Made by a program: the position numbers and the translations under genes. Source: Butyricimonas muris (GTDB lineage: Bacteria; Bacteroidota; Bacteroidia; Bacteroidales; Marinifilaceae). Taken from it: a stretch of 64,000 bases of DNA. The stretch spans positions 62,001 through 126,000 of the forward strand of contig NZ_JBKEIT010000015.1 in the NCBI RefSeq assembly GCF_046365375.1. Reading direction: 5' to 3'. Each line of letters begins with the position of its first letter. The first letter of the stretch is position 1. Of this stretch, positions 1 through 8,124 are shown piece after piece. A model generated the notes under the pieces. That model was not told the origin of the DNA and ran no database searches. It worked only from the letters and a program-made list of their open reading frames with translations.

Positions 1-2
1 TT

Positions 3-1583
3 TTCAAAATCTTCCGGGATGTACGTTTAGTAGGTGCTCCTAACTCGGCTATCGGCAAATTCGGCGGGGACACGGATAATTGGACATGGCCTCGTCACAC
101 GGGTGATTTTTCCGTTCTCCGTATTTATGCAGGACCGGATAATGAACCGGCAGCGGTTTCACCGAATAATGTTCCTTACAAACCGGCTAAATTTTTCAAA
201 GTTTCTGCACGGGGTGTGAAAGAAGGTGATTTTACTATGGTATTCGGTTATCCCGGAACAACGAACGAGTACTTGACTTCTTATGCTATCGACCAGATAG
301 CGAACGTGGAAGACCCACACAAGATCAAGATTCGGACGGCAAAACTGGACGTGATCAATGCAGCTATGGAGTCTGACGAGTTATTACGTATTAAATATGC
401 CGCTAAAGCTGCCAACGTGGCTAACGCATGGAAGAAATGGCAAGGGGAGATTAAGGGATTAGATCGTTTCAACACGGCGGATAATAAACGTGTTCTGGAA
501 CAGAATTTCAATCAATGGGCACAAGCGAACGGGAAATCTCAGTATATCGGTTTGACCGATCGTTATAAAGAATTATATGCAGCCCGCGAGGAATATATTC
601 TTGCCGCGGCTTACGCGATGGAAGCCGGATTAAACGGTGCTGAAGTGATAGGTCTGGCCCGGAATATAAAGGGGGCTTTGGAGTATTTTGACAAAGCTGA
701 GGACAAGGATAAGTTCAAGCAAACGATAAAAGATTATGTGACGTCCTTTTATAAAGATTATGATCCTGCCACGGATGAACGTATTCTGGTTGAAATGCTT
801 AAATTGTATAATAACAAGGATTTAGGAGAGCAATGGATTCCGGGAGTGATTCGTGATATCAAAGGAAATAATTACGAACGCCATGCGGCAGATGTTTTCA
901 AAAAATCCATTTTTACTCATGAAGAGCGCTTGTTGGCCTTCGTGGATAAATTGAACGCCAAAACGGTTAAAAAGCTCGAGAAGGATCCGATTTATCAAAT
1001 GATGGAAGGTATTCAAAACTTACGTTCCGAAAAAATCAATCCCGAGTTAAGTCGTATAGAACGGGAGCTGGTTACTCTGAATCGGTTGTGGATGGCCGGT
1101 TTGATGGAGATGCAACCCGATAAAGTGTTCTATCCGGATGCTAATTCCACGTTACGAATTGCTTACGGTAAAGTGTCCGGTTACAAGGCTTTGGATGCCG
1201 TCTATTACACGCCGTATACCACGTTGAAAGGGATTATGGAAAAGGATAACCCGAATATCTACGATTATGATGTACCTCAAAAATTACGGGATCTTTACAA
1301 GAATCGGGATTTCGGTCCGTACACGCAAGACGGGGAAGTACCGGTTTGTTTCATTGCTACCAATCATACGACGGGCGGTAACTCCGGTAGCCCGGTATTG
1401 GATGCCGAGGGTAACCTAATCGGTTTGAATTTTGACCGTGCATGGGAAGGTGTGATGTCGGATATGCAATACAGTCCGGAAATCTGTCGGAATATCGCGG
1501 TTGACATTCGCTTCGTGCTTTTCATCATTGACAAGTACGCCGGGGCAAAACATCTGATCGAGGAGATGGAGATCATTCGGTAG
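3..1583 (+). CDS. S46 family dipeptidyl peptidase, DPP11-like (5' end outside window)
   Basis: The frame is open to the left edge, so about the N-terminal quarter of a roughly 700-residue S46 serine peptidase is missing; 526 residues are seen. The block with GGDTDNW, which carries the catalytic Asp region of the family, lies at the start, and the nucleophile motif GGNSGSPV lies near the end (Ser codon 1383-1385). Eighteen residues after this Ser is Arg (codon 1437-1439), the spacing of Ser655 and Arg673 in P. gingivalis DPP11, where Arg selects Asp/Glu at P1; DPP7-type enzymes have Gly there. It would act in the periplasm, releasing dipeptides for amino-acid-fermenting growth. An in-frame GTG at 216 is internal, because homology runs well upstream of it. 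Family call is firm; acidic specificity is inferred from one residue. Confidence 0.93.
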   Translation, partial: FKIFRDVRLVGAPNSAIGKFGGDTDNWTWPRHTGDFSVLRIYAGPDNEPAAVSPNNVPYKPAKFFKVSARGVKEGDFTMVFGYPGTTNEYLTSYAIDQIANVEDPHKIKIRTAKLDVINAAMESDELLRIKYAAKAANVANAWKKWQGEIKGLDRFNTADNKRVLEQNFNQWAQANGKSQYIGLTDRYKELYAAREEYILAAAYAMEAGLNGAEVIGLARNIKGALEYFDKAEDKDKFKQTIKDYVTSFYKDYDPATDERILVEMLKLYNNKDLGEQWIPGVIRDIKGNNYERHAADVFKKSIFTHEERLLAFVDKLNAKTVKKLEKDPIYQMMEGIQNLRSEKINPELSRIERELVTLNRLWMAGLMEMQPDKVFYPDANSTLRIAYGKVSGYKALDAVYYTPYTTLKGIMEKDNPNIYDYDVPQKLRDLYKNRDFGPYTQDGEVPVCFIATNHTTGGNSGSPVLDAEGNLIGLNFDRAWEGVMSDMQYSPEICRNIAVDIRFVLFIIDKYAGAKHLIEEMEIIR

Positions 1584-1604
1584 AGGTTTGCAATATACTT
1601 GCTT

Positions 1605-1648
1605 ATAAAGTCTGTAAAATCAGTATATTTTGATTTTACGGACTTTAT
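1605..1648 (+). terminator. Hairpin after the S46 peptidase
   Basis: An 18-bp stem (1605-1622 with 1631-1648, one G-T wobble) with an 8-base loop starts 21 bases after the peptidase stop. A weak T stretch follows. Probably the intrinsic terminator. Confidence 0.7.
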
Positions 1649-1790
1649 AGTTTTATGTAATCGGCTATAATTATTATAAGACAATAATTATCTTCGCGTA
1701 TTGAGTATAAATATCGTCTTATGGTACTAATCAATAATTCCTTTGTGTTTATTGGCAGACAAGAGTTGTACTGAAAAAGATCTTTAGTTT

Positions 1791-2390
1791 ATGATATATA
1801 AAAACGAAATCATATTACAACCTCTGTTTAATGAAGATATACCCTTGTTTAATAGTTGGCTGAACAAGGAATATATCTACAAATGGTTGTGCCCGAATGG
1901 AGAAGAACAAAGAGAGGCTTGGTTGGATGAAGTAAATAATAGAAATGGTAAGTATGATTTTATAAAACATTTTATTATTCACTATAAGGATAGGAAAATA
2001 GGGTATTGCCTTTATGCTGATTGTTTCTTTCTGAAAGATTTAGAGGAAGAAGGTTATGATTTTGAGAGCTTGTATAGAGACGTTGTCGAAGAGGACCACA
2101 CTTATGAAATTGGTTATTTGATTGGTGAAGAAGAGTATCTGAATAAAGGTATCGGCAAAATAGTTATTCAGAAGTTAGAAGAAAAAATCATTGAAGTTGG
2201 TGGGCGTGAAATATCGGCAGACCCTTCTGAAGAAAACACGTTCTCGATAAAGGCTTTGTTAAGTAATGGGTTTTATAAAAAGAATGATGGAGATTATAGA
2301 AAAATAATTATCGAAAGAGATTCCGGAGAGGCTATAAAAGTCATGAGCGGAAGAAAAATTCTTCCGCTCATGACTAGGTTAAAAGTGTAG
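1791..2390 (+). CDS. GNAT family N-acetyltransferase
   Basis: A 199-residue protein with the GNAT fold signature: the acetyl-CoA pyrophosphate-binding segment reads LNKGIGK (motif A, Q/R-x-x-G-x-G type) near residues 115-121, followed by the usual late segment with NGFYKK. Overall it resembles the RimJ/RimL or AAC(6')-like branch, so the substrate could be a protein N-terminus, a small amine or an aminoglycoside; nothing here decides that. The last ~17 residues, after YRKIIIE, are encoded by a perfect 17-bp inverted repeat (2339-2375) and look like read-through into a terminator, not conserved protein. It stands alone and is convergent with sodB, with 13 bases between the stops. Confidence 0.8.
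   Translation: MIYKNEIILQPLFNEDIPLFNSWLNKEYIYKWLCPNGEEQREAWLDEVNNRNGKYDFIKHFIIHYKDRKIGYCLYADCFFLKDLEEEGYDFESLYRDVVEEDHTYEIGYLIGEEEYLNKGIGKIVIQKLEEKIIEVGGREISADPSEENTFSIKALLSNGFYKKNDGDYRKIIIERDSGEAIKVMSGRKILPLMTRLKV
2339..2375 (-). terminator. Perfect 17-bp hairpin overlapping the 3' end of the GNAT gene
   Basis: Arms 2339-2355 and 2359-2375 are perfectly complementary with a 3-base loop. On the minus strand the stem is followed by TTT and lies just past the sodB stop, so it most likely terminates sodB while being translated as the tail of the convergent GNAT gene. Confidence 0.65.
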
Positions 2391-2403
2391 TATAGATTAT
2401 CTT

Positions 2404-3060
2404 TTATGCCAGTCGTTTGTTTACAACGTCCCAATTGATAATATTCCAATAATTCTCGATGTATTTCGGGCGAGCGTTCTGAGTGTCCAAATAATAAGCG
2501 TGCTCCCAAACGTCGATGGTTAATATCGGTTTCTTGCCATGTTTCAATGGGGTATCGGCGTTGCTTGTTTGCATGATTTCCAATTTTCCGTCTTTGTCGA
2601 CAACCAACCAGCCCCAACCCGAACCAAATAAGGTAGTGGCTGCTTTGGCAAACGCTTCTTTGAAAGCATCAAAGTTCCCGAACGATTTATCTATCAATTC
2701 TTTTATTTTTCCGGTAGGAGCAACCTTTGCCGCATTATGCGGTTGGAATGTTTCGAAATAGAAAATATGGTTGTAAGTTTGTGCGGCATTATTGAATATT
2801 CCGCCCTCTGATTTGATCACGATACCTTCCAGACACATTTTTTCAAACTCGGTTCCGGCAATCAGGTTGTTCATGTTCGTGATATAGGTAGCAAGGTGTT
2901 TACCATAGTGGTATTGAATCGTTCTCTCGCTAATATAGGGTTCTAATGCATTTTCCTTGTAGGGGAGAGCAGGTAATTGAAATTTATTATCTGCACCTCT
3001 TTTGTTGATCATATCAGATGATATCAACACGTCTAAATCTTTAAATTCTTCTGGTTTCAT
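2404..3060 (-). CDS. sodB: Superoxide dismutase, Fe/Mn family
   Basis: Dismutates superoxide to O2 and H2O2 in the cytoplasm. The 218-residue protein has all four metal ligands: His51 (in YHYGKH), His98 (in YNHIF), Asp183 and His187 (in DVWEH). Gln94 in AAQTYNH sits where Fe-type enzymes carry the active-site Gln, so Fe or cambialistic use is favoured. The N-terminus is ~25 residues longer than in E. coli SodB, but the first ATG has AGGAT six bases upstream, which supports it. Single gene, with a hairpin at 2339-2375 downstream. The nearby PerR and rubrerythrin genes make this an oxidative-stress neighbourhood. Confidence 0.97.
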   Translation of the reverse strand: MKPEEFKDLDVLISSDMINKRGADNKFQLPALPYKENALEPYISERTIQYHYGKHLATYITNMNNLIAGTEFEKMCLEGIVIKSEGGIFNNAAQTYNHIFYFETFQPHNAAKVAPTGKIKELIDKSFGNFDAFKEAFAKAATTLFGSGWGWLVVDKDGKLEIMQTSNADTPLKHGKKPILTIDVWEHAYYLDTQNARPKYIENYWNIINWDVVNKRLA

Positions 3061-3294
3061 ATCCTTATGTTTTAAATTAAACTGTCTTTAAATTTAGTAA
3101 TTCTAATGGATAGAAACGATAAGTTATAAAAAAAGTTTCATTAATCGGAAGATATTTTTAGAGAATATGAAGATAAAAATGGAAAGAAACCAATAATATA
3201 GAGGGGTATCCGACGAAAATACTTAAAAACAAATAATTTAGGAGAAATGCTTAGGAATATATAAAAATGCTATGAAGCGTTTGGAATTTTAAAA

Positions 3295-3325
3295 TTTTCC
3301 CCGGCATGTTAGTGGCCGGGGAAAA
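3295..3325 (-). terminator. Terminator after the lipoprotein gene
   Basis: An 11-bp GC-rich stem (3295-3305 with 3315-3325), 9-base loop, followed on the minus strand by TTTTAAAATT, starts 7 bases past the stop of the minus-strand lipoprotein. Confidence 0.85.
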
Positions 3326-3332
3326 GTATGAA

Positions 3333-3947
3333 TTAGCGTTTAAGAGTTGTTCCGATTTCGAGTGTTGTAGTTTTATTTAAAATCGTTTCAACAGCCGTAA
3401 GAATTAGTTGCTCCTCCATTGATAAATCTAAGTTAAGTCCCTTTACCAAAGATAATAGAGTCTGAATATATGTTTTATCAATATAAAGAGTCAGAGCAGC
3501 TGTTCCTATCTCGTATTTTAAACTAATGGCAGGCATCATAGCTATATCTTTTCCTACAAGCGCACTAAGTTCATCTTTATTTAGCGTAACATTAATTGTT
3601 GATTTTTGTACAACGTATGTAGCACTCAACTCTTTACTTGCTCCATCTATTTTCATCAAGACAGTAAGTTCCTTCTTAGAATCAAAACGAATTCCCATGA
3701 AATATTCTCCCATTTTTTCATTTCCCAAGTCAATAACCATATTGGTGATTTCTTCTGGAGTCATAGGATCCATTCCGGGTATTGAAATGCTCTCTTCTGA
3801 ATAATCGAAAACAAAATGAGTTTTATCAAACTTCCAAGTCCCTGAAAATTCTGCGGGGATATCATCGTCATCATCATCGTTACAAGATGAGAAACTCACA
3901 CACGCTGCAAATAACACAGCTACTAAATACATTAATTTGTTTTTCAT
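3333..3947 (-). CDS. Surface-type lipoprotein of unknown function, lipocalin-like layout
   Basis: 204 residues. The N-terminus is a signal peptide ending in a lipobox FSSC, and the Cys is followed by Asn and six Asp, the acidic signature that sends Bacteroidota lipoproteins to the cell surface. The rest is short beta-strand-like segments starting FSGTWKFDKTHFVF, as in small lipocalin-like domains of this phylum; I do not recognise a named family with certainty. It starts 26 bases after the stop of the TonB-dependent receptor on the same strand, so both are probably one transcript, and the lipoprotein may bind the ligand of that receptor. A strong terminator follows. Confidence 0.75.
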   Translation of the reverse strand: MKNKLMYLVAVLFAACVSFSSCNDDDDDDIPAEFSGTWKFDKTHFVFDYSEESISIPGMDPMTPEEITNMVIDLGNEKMGEYFMGIRFDSKKELTVLMKIDGASKELSATYVVQKSTINVTLNKDELSALVGKDIAMMPAISLKYEIGTAALTLYIDKTYIQTLLSLVKGLNLDLSMEEQLILTAVETILNKTTTLEIGTTLKR

Positions 3948-3973
3948 ACTAGATTAATTAAAAGATTTGTCAT

Positions 3974-6109
3974 TTAAATTTTAATGGTTATCGATGCCCC
4001 GAATCGTGATGGAGCTCCGGATTGACCGGAATTCAGGTATTCGGGTAAGTTTTTGCCTACCGGACTGTTGAACATGTAGCAGAAAAAGGCTTTATTCAAG
4101 ATATTTTTCCCCCACACGTGAAAGTCTATGTATTTCCCTGAAACGCCAAAATTCATATTCCACAAGAAATAAGGATTTTGTTTCAAGGTATTTGCTTCGT
4201 CGAAATATTGTTTGCCAAAACCTGTCACGGAAGTCGTTGCCATGAAAGACTGAAATAAAGGTGTTTTCACTTTCTTTTGGTAAGAGAATCCCGTGTTCAA
4301 CGTAAATTCCGGAGCCATCACGATTTTATTACCCTCGTATGCTTTAGTCAAATGGTGATAGTACTCGGAATTACTGTACCCTGATGAAAGAAAATAGGTG
4401 AGGTAAGGCATGCATTCCCATGTCAGATCCATTTCCGCACCGAAACTACGTGCATCTCCGGCGTTCTTTATGATCGGTCCCATCATCTCCATCACGAAGA
4501 TTTGCTGATCTTTCCAATCAATATAAAAAATAGCGGCATTCACGTTGAAACGCCCGTTTTGGCTGAAATACTTTGTCCCGATCTCGTAATTCCAAAGGGT
4601 TTCCTTATCATACTCCAATTTTACGACCTGCGAGGTCATATCATTCGCTATGATATTATAGCCTCCCGCTTTGTATCCCTTGGCTATGCTGGCATAAGCC
4701 GATAGTTGCCCGTTCCACTTTTTCAACACGGAGAATTTCGGTAGCCAAGCGCTGTACGAGTTATCTTCCTCCCAATCATGGAACCCAGAAAAGCTGTTTG
4801 CCCCGTGGAATAACAAGCTATCCCTGTAATCGAGTGATGCCTTCTCGTAATCGTATCGTAATCCCACGGTGACAAATACACCGGGAAGCAGATTTTTTAG
4901 AGTGACTTGCCCGTAACCCGCGATACCCCACGTACTCGTGTTATTGTAATACAACGTTTTATCCAAATCCAAGGGGAGCAATAAATGGCGTTCAGTCCCG
5001 AAAGTAGCCAGATAATCGTTCGTCAGATCTTTGTAGAAACCGAATGTCCCGACAGTCCAATCCAATTTTTCACTCTCGGTGGACTGGTAATTGATCTCTT
5101 GTGTAACCAAGTTCTGCTTTGATTTTTTCCCGTTTCGGAACACGTCATGGAATGTAAAATCGGCATCCAATTCCTGCTTGTCTTTTGTCCATGAATAGGA
5201 GGTAATCCAGTTTAATGCCGTTCGGTCAAAAGTTTTCCGTGCGTTCACGTGGGCGGAAGCCAAGTCCCGTTTGTAAGAAGCATCGGCATCATAATTCACC
5301 CGGTAGCGATGTACTTTCAGTGAATCAATAGCATGATAGGCGTATCCGTCATCAAAACTATGATTATAATTTATGCCTAAAGCCACTTGCCAAGTATCAT
5401 TCGTGTGTAATTGTCCTTGATAGCGCAAGTTGTAAGAATCAGATTTATTGGTTTTTCCTCCCGTGAAATCGTTCTTGAAATACCCGTCTGTCCGGTTGTA
5501 AGAAAAAGACAATTTATTGTATATTACATTCCGGACGGGCAGATTTGCCGTTACCATGTAGTTCTGGGAGTTATAACTCGAAACCCCGGCTTTTGCCTGC
5601 AGGGTGAATTTCGAGGCGGGGGGATTGGTTCTGATATTTATCAATCCGATAATACTATTTCTCCCGTACAGAGTGGTTTGCGGACCTCTCAGTACCTCGA
5701 TCTGTTTAATATCATATAGATCGAAAATAAAGGCGTTCTTGTCAAAGACCGGAACTCCGTCCACGTATAAGCCCACGGGCGGCGTTCCCGAAACGGTTCC
5801 TATTCCGCGCACGTAAAGCGGGGTGGAGAGTTTTAACCCACCTTCCTGCATGTAAAAATTGGGAATCATACCCGACAGATTACGCAAATCCGGTGTATTT
5901 TCATTCAGCAGATTTTTTCCCGAAATAACACTAAGCGCAACGGGAATCTCGCTGATAGACAATTCTCTTTTCTCGGCGGTGATAGTCACTTCCTGCAATT
6001 GTTTGATAGCGCTGAAAGTGGTATCATCCGACTGCATTACCTGTGAACGTTGGGCTGATAAAGAACCGCAAATTGTCATAAATAGCAAAGAGCTATATAA
6101 TTTTCGCAT
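3974..6109 (-). CDS. TonB-dependent outer-membrane receptor
   Basis: 711 residues from the ATG at 6109, chosen because it begins a proper signal peptide (MRKLYSSLLFMTICGSLSAQ); the frame could open at 6178 but that would put 23 polar residues ahead of it. After the signal comes a plug domain (EVTITAEKRE, then VLRGPQTTLYGRNSIIG) and a 22-strand-type barrel ending in the aromatic/hydrophobic C-terminal strand FGASITIKI. It lacks the N-terminal CarboxypepD-like extension of SusC proteins and looks like the siderophore/metal type. Ligand unknown. The lipoprotein at 3333-3947 follows by 26 bases, giving a small uptake operon. Confidence 0.9.
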   Translation of the reverse strand: MRKLYSSLLFMTICGSLSAQRSQVMQSDDTTFSAIKQLQEVTITAEKRELSISEIPVALSVISGKNLLNENTPDLRNLSGMIPNFYMQEGGLKLSTPLYVRGIGTVSGTPPVGLYVDGVPVFDKNAFIFDLYDIKQIEVLRGPQTTLYGRNSIIGLINIRTNPPASKFTLQAKAGVSSYNSQNYMVTANLPVRNVIYNKLSFSYNRTDGYFKNDFTGGKTNKSDSYNLRYQGQLHTNDTWQVALGINYNHSFDDGYAYHAIDSLKVHRYRVNYDADASYKRDLASAHVNARKTFDRTALNWITSYSWTKDKQELDADFTFHDVFRNGKKSKQNLVTQEINYQSTESEKLDWTVGTFGFYKDLTNDYLATFGTERHLLLPLDLDKTLYYNNTSTWGIAGYGQVTLKNLLPGVFVTVGLRYDYEKASLDYRDSLLFHGANSFSGFHDWEEDNSYSAWLPKFSVLKKWNGQLSAYASIAKGYKAGGYNIIANDMTSQVVKLEYDKETLWNYEIGTKYFSQNGRFNVNAAIFYIDWKDQQIFVMEMMGPIIKNAGDARSFGAEMDLTWECMPYLTYFLSSGYSNSEYYHHLTKAYEGNKIVMAPEFTLNTGFSYQKKVKTPLFQSFMATTSVTGFGKQYFDEANTLKQNPYFLWNMNFGVSGKYIDFHVWGKNILNKAFFCYMFNSPVGKNLPEYLNSGQSGAPSRFGASITIKI

Positions 6110-6158
6110 ATTTTTATCAATGATTAAATTGTTTGACGTGTCAATCATTTGTCCTAAG

Positions 6159-6500
6159 TTAAATACATACGGACACAATAAAATACAGACACGTCGGGGG
6201 TGCCCTTAACGTTTTCAAGGTTAGACACGGAGCCTTGGATTCCGCGGGGGGAGTATAATATAGTCGCTCCGGACTATCAATATGCGGGATAAATATTTTC
6301 TTGACTTCGGTTTTTGTTTGTTTTTCGTGTACCTCCTGATAATGGAGTACGTGATTACCGGTTAAATTATAAAAATGAACAGTGTTCCCCGGAAGCGCTT
6401 CCGGGAGCTTTGTTTGGTCTTTCGGGTAGAAACACACCACGAAAAAAGCTGAAACAAGCAAGTAGACAAATATATTGACCGATGGTCCTATGAAAAACAT
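6159..6500 (-). CDS. Possible small membrane-anchored protein upstream of the receptor
   Basis: 113 residues with one N-terminal hydrophobic segment (residues ~8-25) and a polar remainder; no family recognised. It ends 49 bases before the receptor start. A -7-like box (minus-strand TAGATTTG, plus 6505-6512) puts the expected transcription start almost exactly on its ATG, so the frame would have to be leaderless. The alternative is that this stretch is an untranslated ~390-base leader of the receptor mRNA. The reading frame is therefore doubtful. Confidence 0.35.
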   Translation of the reverse strand: MFFIGPSVNIFVYLLVSAFFVVCFYPKDQTKLPEALPGNTVHFYNLTGNHVLHYQEVHEKQTKTEVKKIFIPHIDSPERLYYTPPAESKAPCLTLKTLRAPPTCLYFIVSVCI

Positions 6501-6504
6501 GATG

Positions 6505-6538
6505 CAAATCTATAAAAATATTTCAAGTGTAATACAAA
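6505..6538 (-). promoter_or_regulatory. Candidate promoter for the receptor unit
   Basis: Minus strand TTTG (plus 6535-6538), 22-base spacer, TAGATTTG (plus 6505-6512). The -7 box matches TAnnTTTG exactly; the spacer is longer than the usual 19-20. Confidence 0.45.
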
Positions 6539-6601
6539 AAGTTGAATATTTCAATGTATTCGTAATAAGTATTGTTTCTAGTGTTTATCAATAGTTATTT
6601 C

Positions 6602-6732
6602 GGGGTTATCCTTGCTCAACTTACTTACAAATCAGTTTTAATACCCTTACAAGTACCCCGCTTAGTGGTGTTGTAAGCGGGGTATAAGTATTTTGTAAAG
6701 GGTGTGAGGTTTTATTACCCGGGGATAACCCT
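6602..6732. repeat. Three nested inverted repeats in a 415-base intergenic gap
   Basis: The gap 6501-6915 between divergent units contains three nested arm pairs: GGGTTATCC 6603-6611 with GGATAACCC 6723-6731; ACCCTTACAA 6643-6652 with TTGTAAAGGGT 6693-6703 (one bulge); and TACCCCGCTTA 6654-6664 with TAAGCGGGGTA 6674-6684 (perfect, 9-base loop). Together they can fold as one long stem. It could be a structured RNA, a transcript end or a small mobile remnant. Outside it the gap holds only AT-rich DNA and the perR promoter. Confidence 0.6.
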
Positions 6733-6888
6733 AGATTAAGGTTGGATAATCCATTGGTAAGCAATATACTTATTTATCTCTGTTGAACAGAAGCGTGAAA
6801 CGTTAAAATTGGAATGGTTCTAAATTATAGTAAAATCAACAAGAAGATGTTGCGATTATAAAAAAGATGACGATATTTGCACTCGATA

Positions 6889-6909
6889 TAATTTTGTAAC
6901 AATTACAAA
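6889..6909 (+). promoter_or_regulatory. perR -7 box with overlapping palindromic operator
   Basis: TAATTTTG (6889-6896) fits the -7 consensus. TTTGTAA (6893-6899), 3 bases, TTACAAA (6903-6909) is a perfect 7-3-7 palindrome that overlaps the -7 box and the expected start of transcription, 7 bases before the ATG. Placement suggests autorepression by the PerR/Fur protein encoded next. No matching -33 TTTG was seen. Confidence 0.55.
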
Positions 6910-6915
6910 TTAGCA

Positions 6916-7347
6916 ATGAGTACAATTCAAGACACGAGAGAGTACATGCTACAATATGATATTAAACCGTCCGTACAACGAATGGCTATCATGGAATATC
7001 TCATGAAGAATAGGGTGCATCCCACGGCTGACGAGATATACGGGGCTTTGTACCCGATGATGCCTACTTTGTCGAAAACGACCGTGTACAATACTATGCG
7101 GTTGTTCATGGAGCAAGGTGCGATAAAAGCTCTCGTGATTGATGAAAAGAATGTTCGGTTTGACGTAGACACGAGCGATCATGCTCATTTCATGTGTTTA
7201 GGATGCGGGTGCGTGTACGACATCCCGATCGAGAACCGGGAAGCAATCGTGTTGGACGGGGTAGGAGAATTGCTCATCACGGAAACACACCTTTATTATA
7301 AAGGGTATTGCAAAAAATGCGCGGAAGAAAAAGGAAAAATCATATAA
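6916..7347 (+). CDS. perR: Fur family peroxide regulator, PerR-like
   Basis: 143 residues: N-terminal winged helix (HPTADEIY, then LSKTTVYNTM) and C-terminal metal/dimer domain. Two CxxC pairs (Cys94/Cys97 in CLGC, Cys132/Cys135 in CKKC) form the structural zinc site. The regulatory site residues His35, Asp83, His89, His91 and Asp102 line up with His37, Asp85, His91, His93 and Asp104 of B. subtilis PerR; Asp at position 83, where Fur has Glu, favours peroxide sensing by Fe-catalysed His oxidation. A palindrome sits over its own promoter, and rubrerythrin, a typical PerR target, begins 24 bases downstream. Confidence 0.85.
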   Translation: MSTIQDTREYMLQYDIKPSVQRMAIMEYLMKNRVHPTADEIYGALYPMMPTLSKTTVYNTMRLFMEQGAIKALVIDEKNVRFDVDTSDHAHFMCLGCGCVYDIPIENREAIVLDGVGELLITETHLYYKGYCKKCAEEKGKII

Positions 7348-7371
7348 TTAATTCATTAAAAAGAGTGCGTT

Positions 7372-7920
7372 ATGAAAAAATTTATTTGTACAGTATGTGG
7401 CTATGTTCACGAGGGAGATGAAGCTCCGGAATTTTGTCCTCAATGTAAACAACCGAAGAGCAAATTTAAAGAATTGGTAGAAACCGAGGGAGCGTTGACT
7501 TTTGTTGACGAGCATCGTTTAGGCGTTGCCAAAGGCGTTGATCCGGAAGTTTTGGAAGGATTAAGGGCTCACTTTAACGGGGAGTGTTCTGAAGTCGGGA
7601 TGTACTTGGCAATGAGTCGTCAAGCTGATCGTGAAGGTTACCCGGAGATCGCTGAAGCATTCAAACGTTACGCGTGGGAAGAAGCAGAACATGCTGCCAA
7701 ATTTGCCGAGTTGTTGGGAGAATGTGTGTGGGATACCAAAACGAACTTGAAAAAACGTATGGAAGCTGAGGCAGGAGCCTGCGAGGATAAAAAACGGATC
7801 GCTACTTTAGCTAAAAAGTTGGACTTAGACGCAATCCACGATACCGTTCACGAGATGTGTAAAGACGAGGCGCGCCACGGGAAAGGGTTTGAAGGACTTT
7901 ACAACCGGTATTTTAAATAA
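7372..7920 (+). CDS. rbr: Rubrerythrin with N-terminal rubredoxin domain (reverse rubrerythrin type)
   Basis: 182 residues. Residues 1-35 are a rubredoxin module with Cys6/Cys9 and Cys22/Cys25 around one Fe; residues ~55-180 are a four-helix ferritin-like di-iron domain with Glu71/Glu74 and two ExxH motifs (Glu104-His107 and Glu166-His169). Domain order is reversed relative to classic rubrerythrin. It reduces H2O2 to water using NAD(P)H through an electron carrier, protecting an anaerobe from oxygen. It shares a transcript with perR and is followed by two hairpins. Confidence 0.95.
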   Translation: MKKFICTVCGYVHEGDEAPEFCPQCKQPKSKFKELVETEGALTFVDEHRLGVAKGVDPEVLEGLRAHFNGECSEVGMYLAMSRQADREGYPEIAEAFKRYAWEEAEHAAKFAELLGECVWDTKTNLKKRMEAEAGACEDKKRIATLAKKLDLDAIHDTVHEMCKDEARHGKGFEGLYNRYFK

Positions 7921-7937
7921 TCAAGGCAAAGCCTTGA
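7921..7937 (+). repeat. Short perfect hairpin at the rbr stop
   Basis: TCAAGGC, 3 bases, GCCTTGA directly after the stop codon. No T-tract; it may stabilise the mRNA end upstream of the true terminator at 8009. Confidence 0.5.
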
Positions 7938-8008
7938 CGTTGCAGGTTACAGGTTCACAAGTTACAAGTTGTCTTATAAAACTTTTAATTTGTTGATTTG
8001 TAATTCAT

Positions 8009-8052
8009 AACAAAAATCTATTTGGTAACTCGAATAGATTTTTGTTTTTTTT
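8009..8052 (+). terminator. Terminator of perR-rbr
   Basis: A perfect 14-bp stem (8009-8022 with 8033-8046) and a run of T to 8052: a textbook intrinsic terminator. Confidence 0.9.
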
Positions 8053-8124
8053 ATACTTTGCTAGTGTAACTTTGCTTATTCACTCTCCGTATCACAAAGC
8101 AAATTCACTTAACATGGAAATTGT

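Noticed and set aside
6110..6500. Cobalamin or TPP riboswitch in the receptor leader
   Set aside because: I looked for the B12 box and the TPP core motif on the minus strand and saw neither.
8009..8052. CRISPR-like or tandem repeat in the gap after rbr
   Set aside because: The repeated bases are explained by one terminator hairpin and short GTTACA-type direct repeats.
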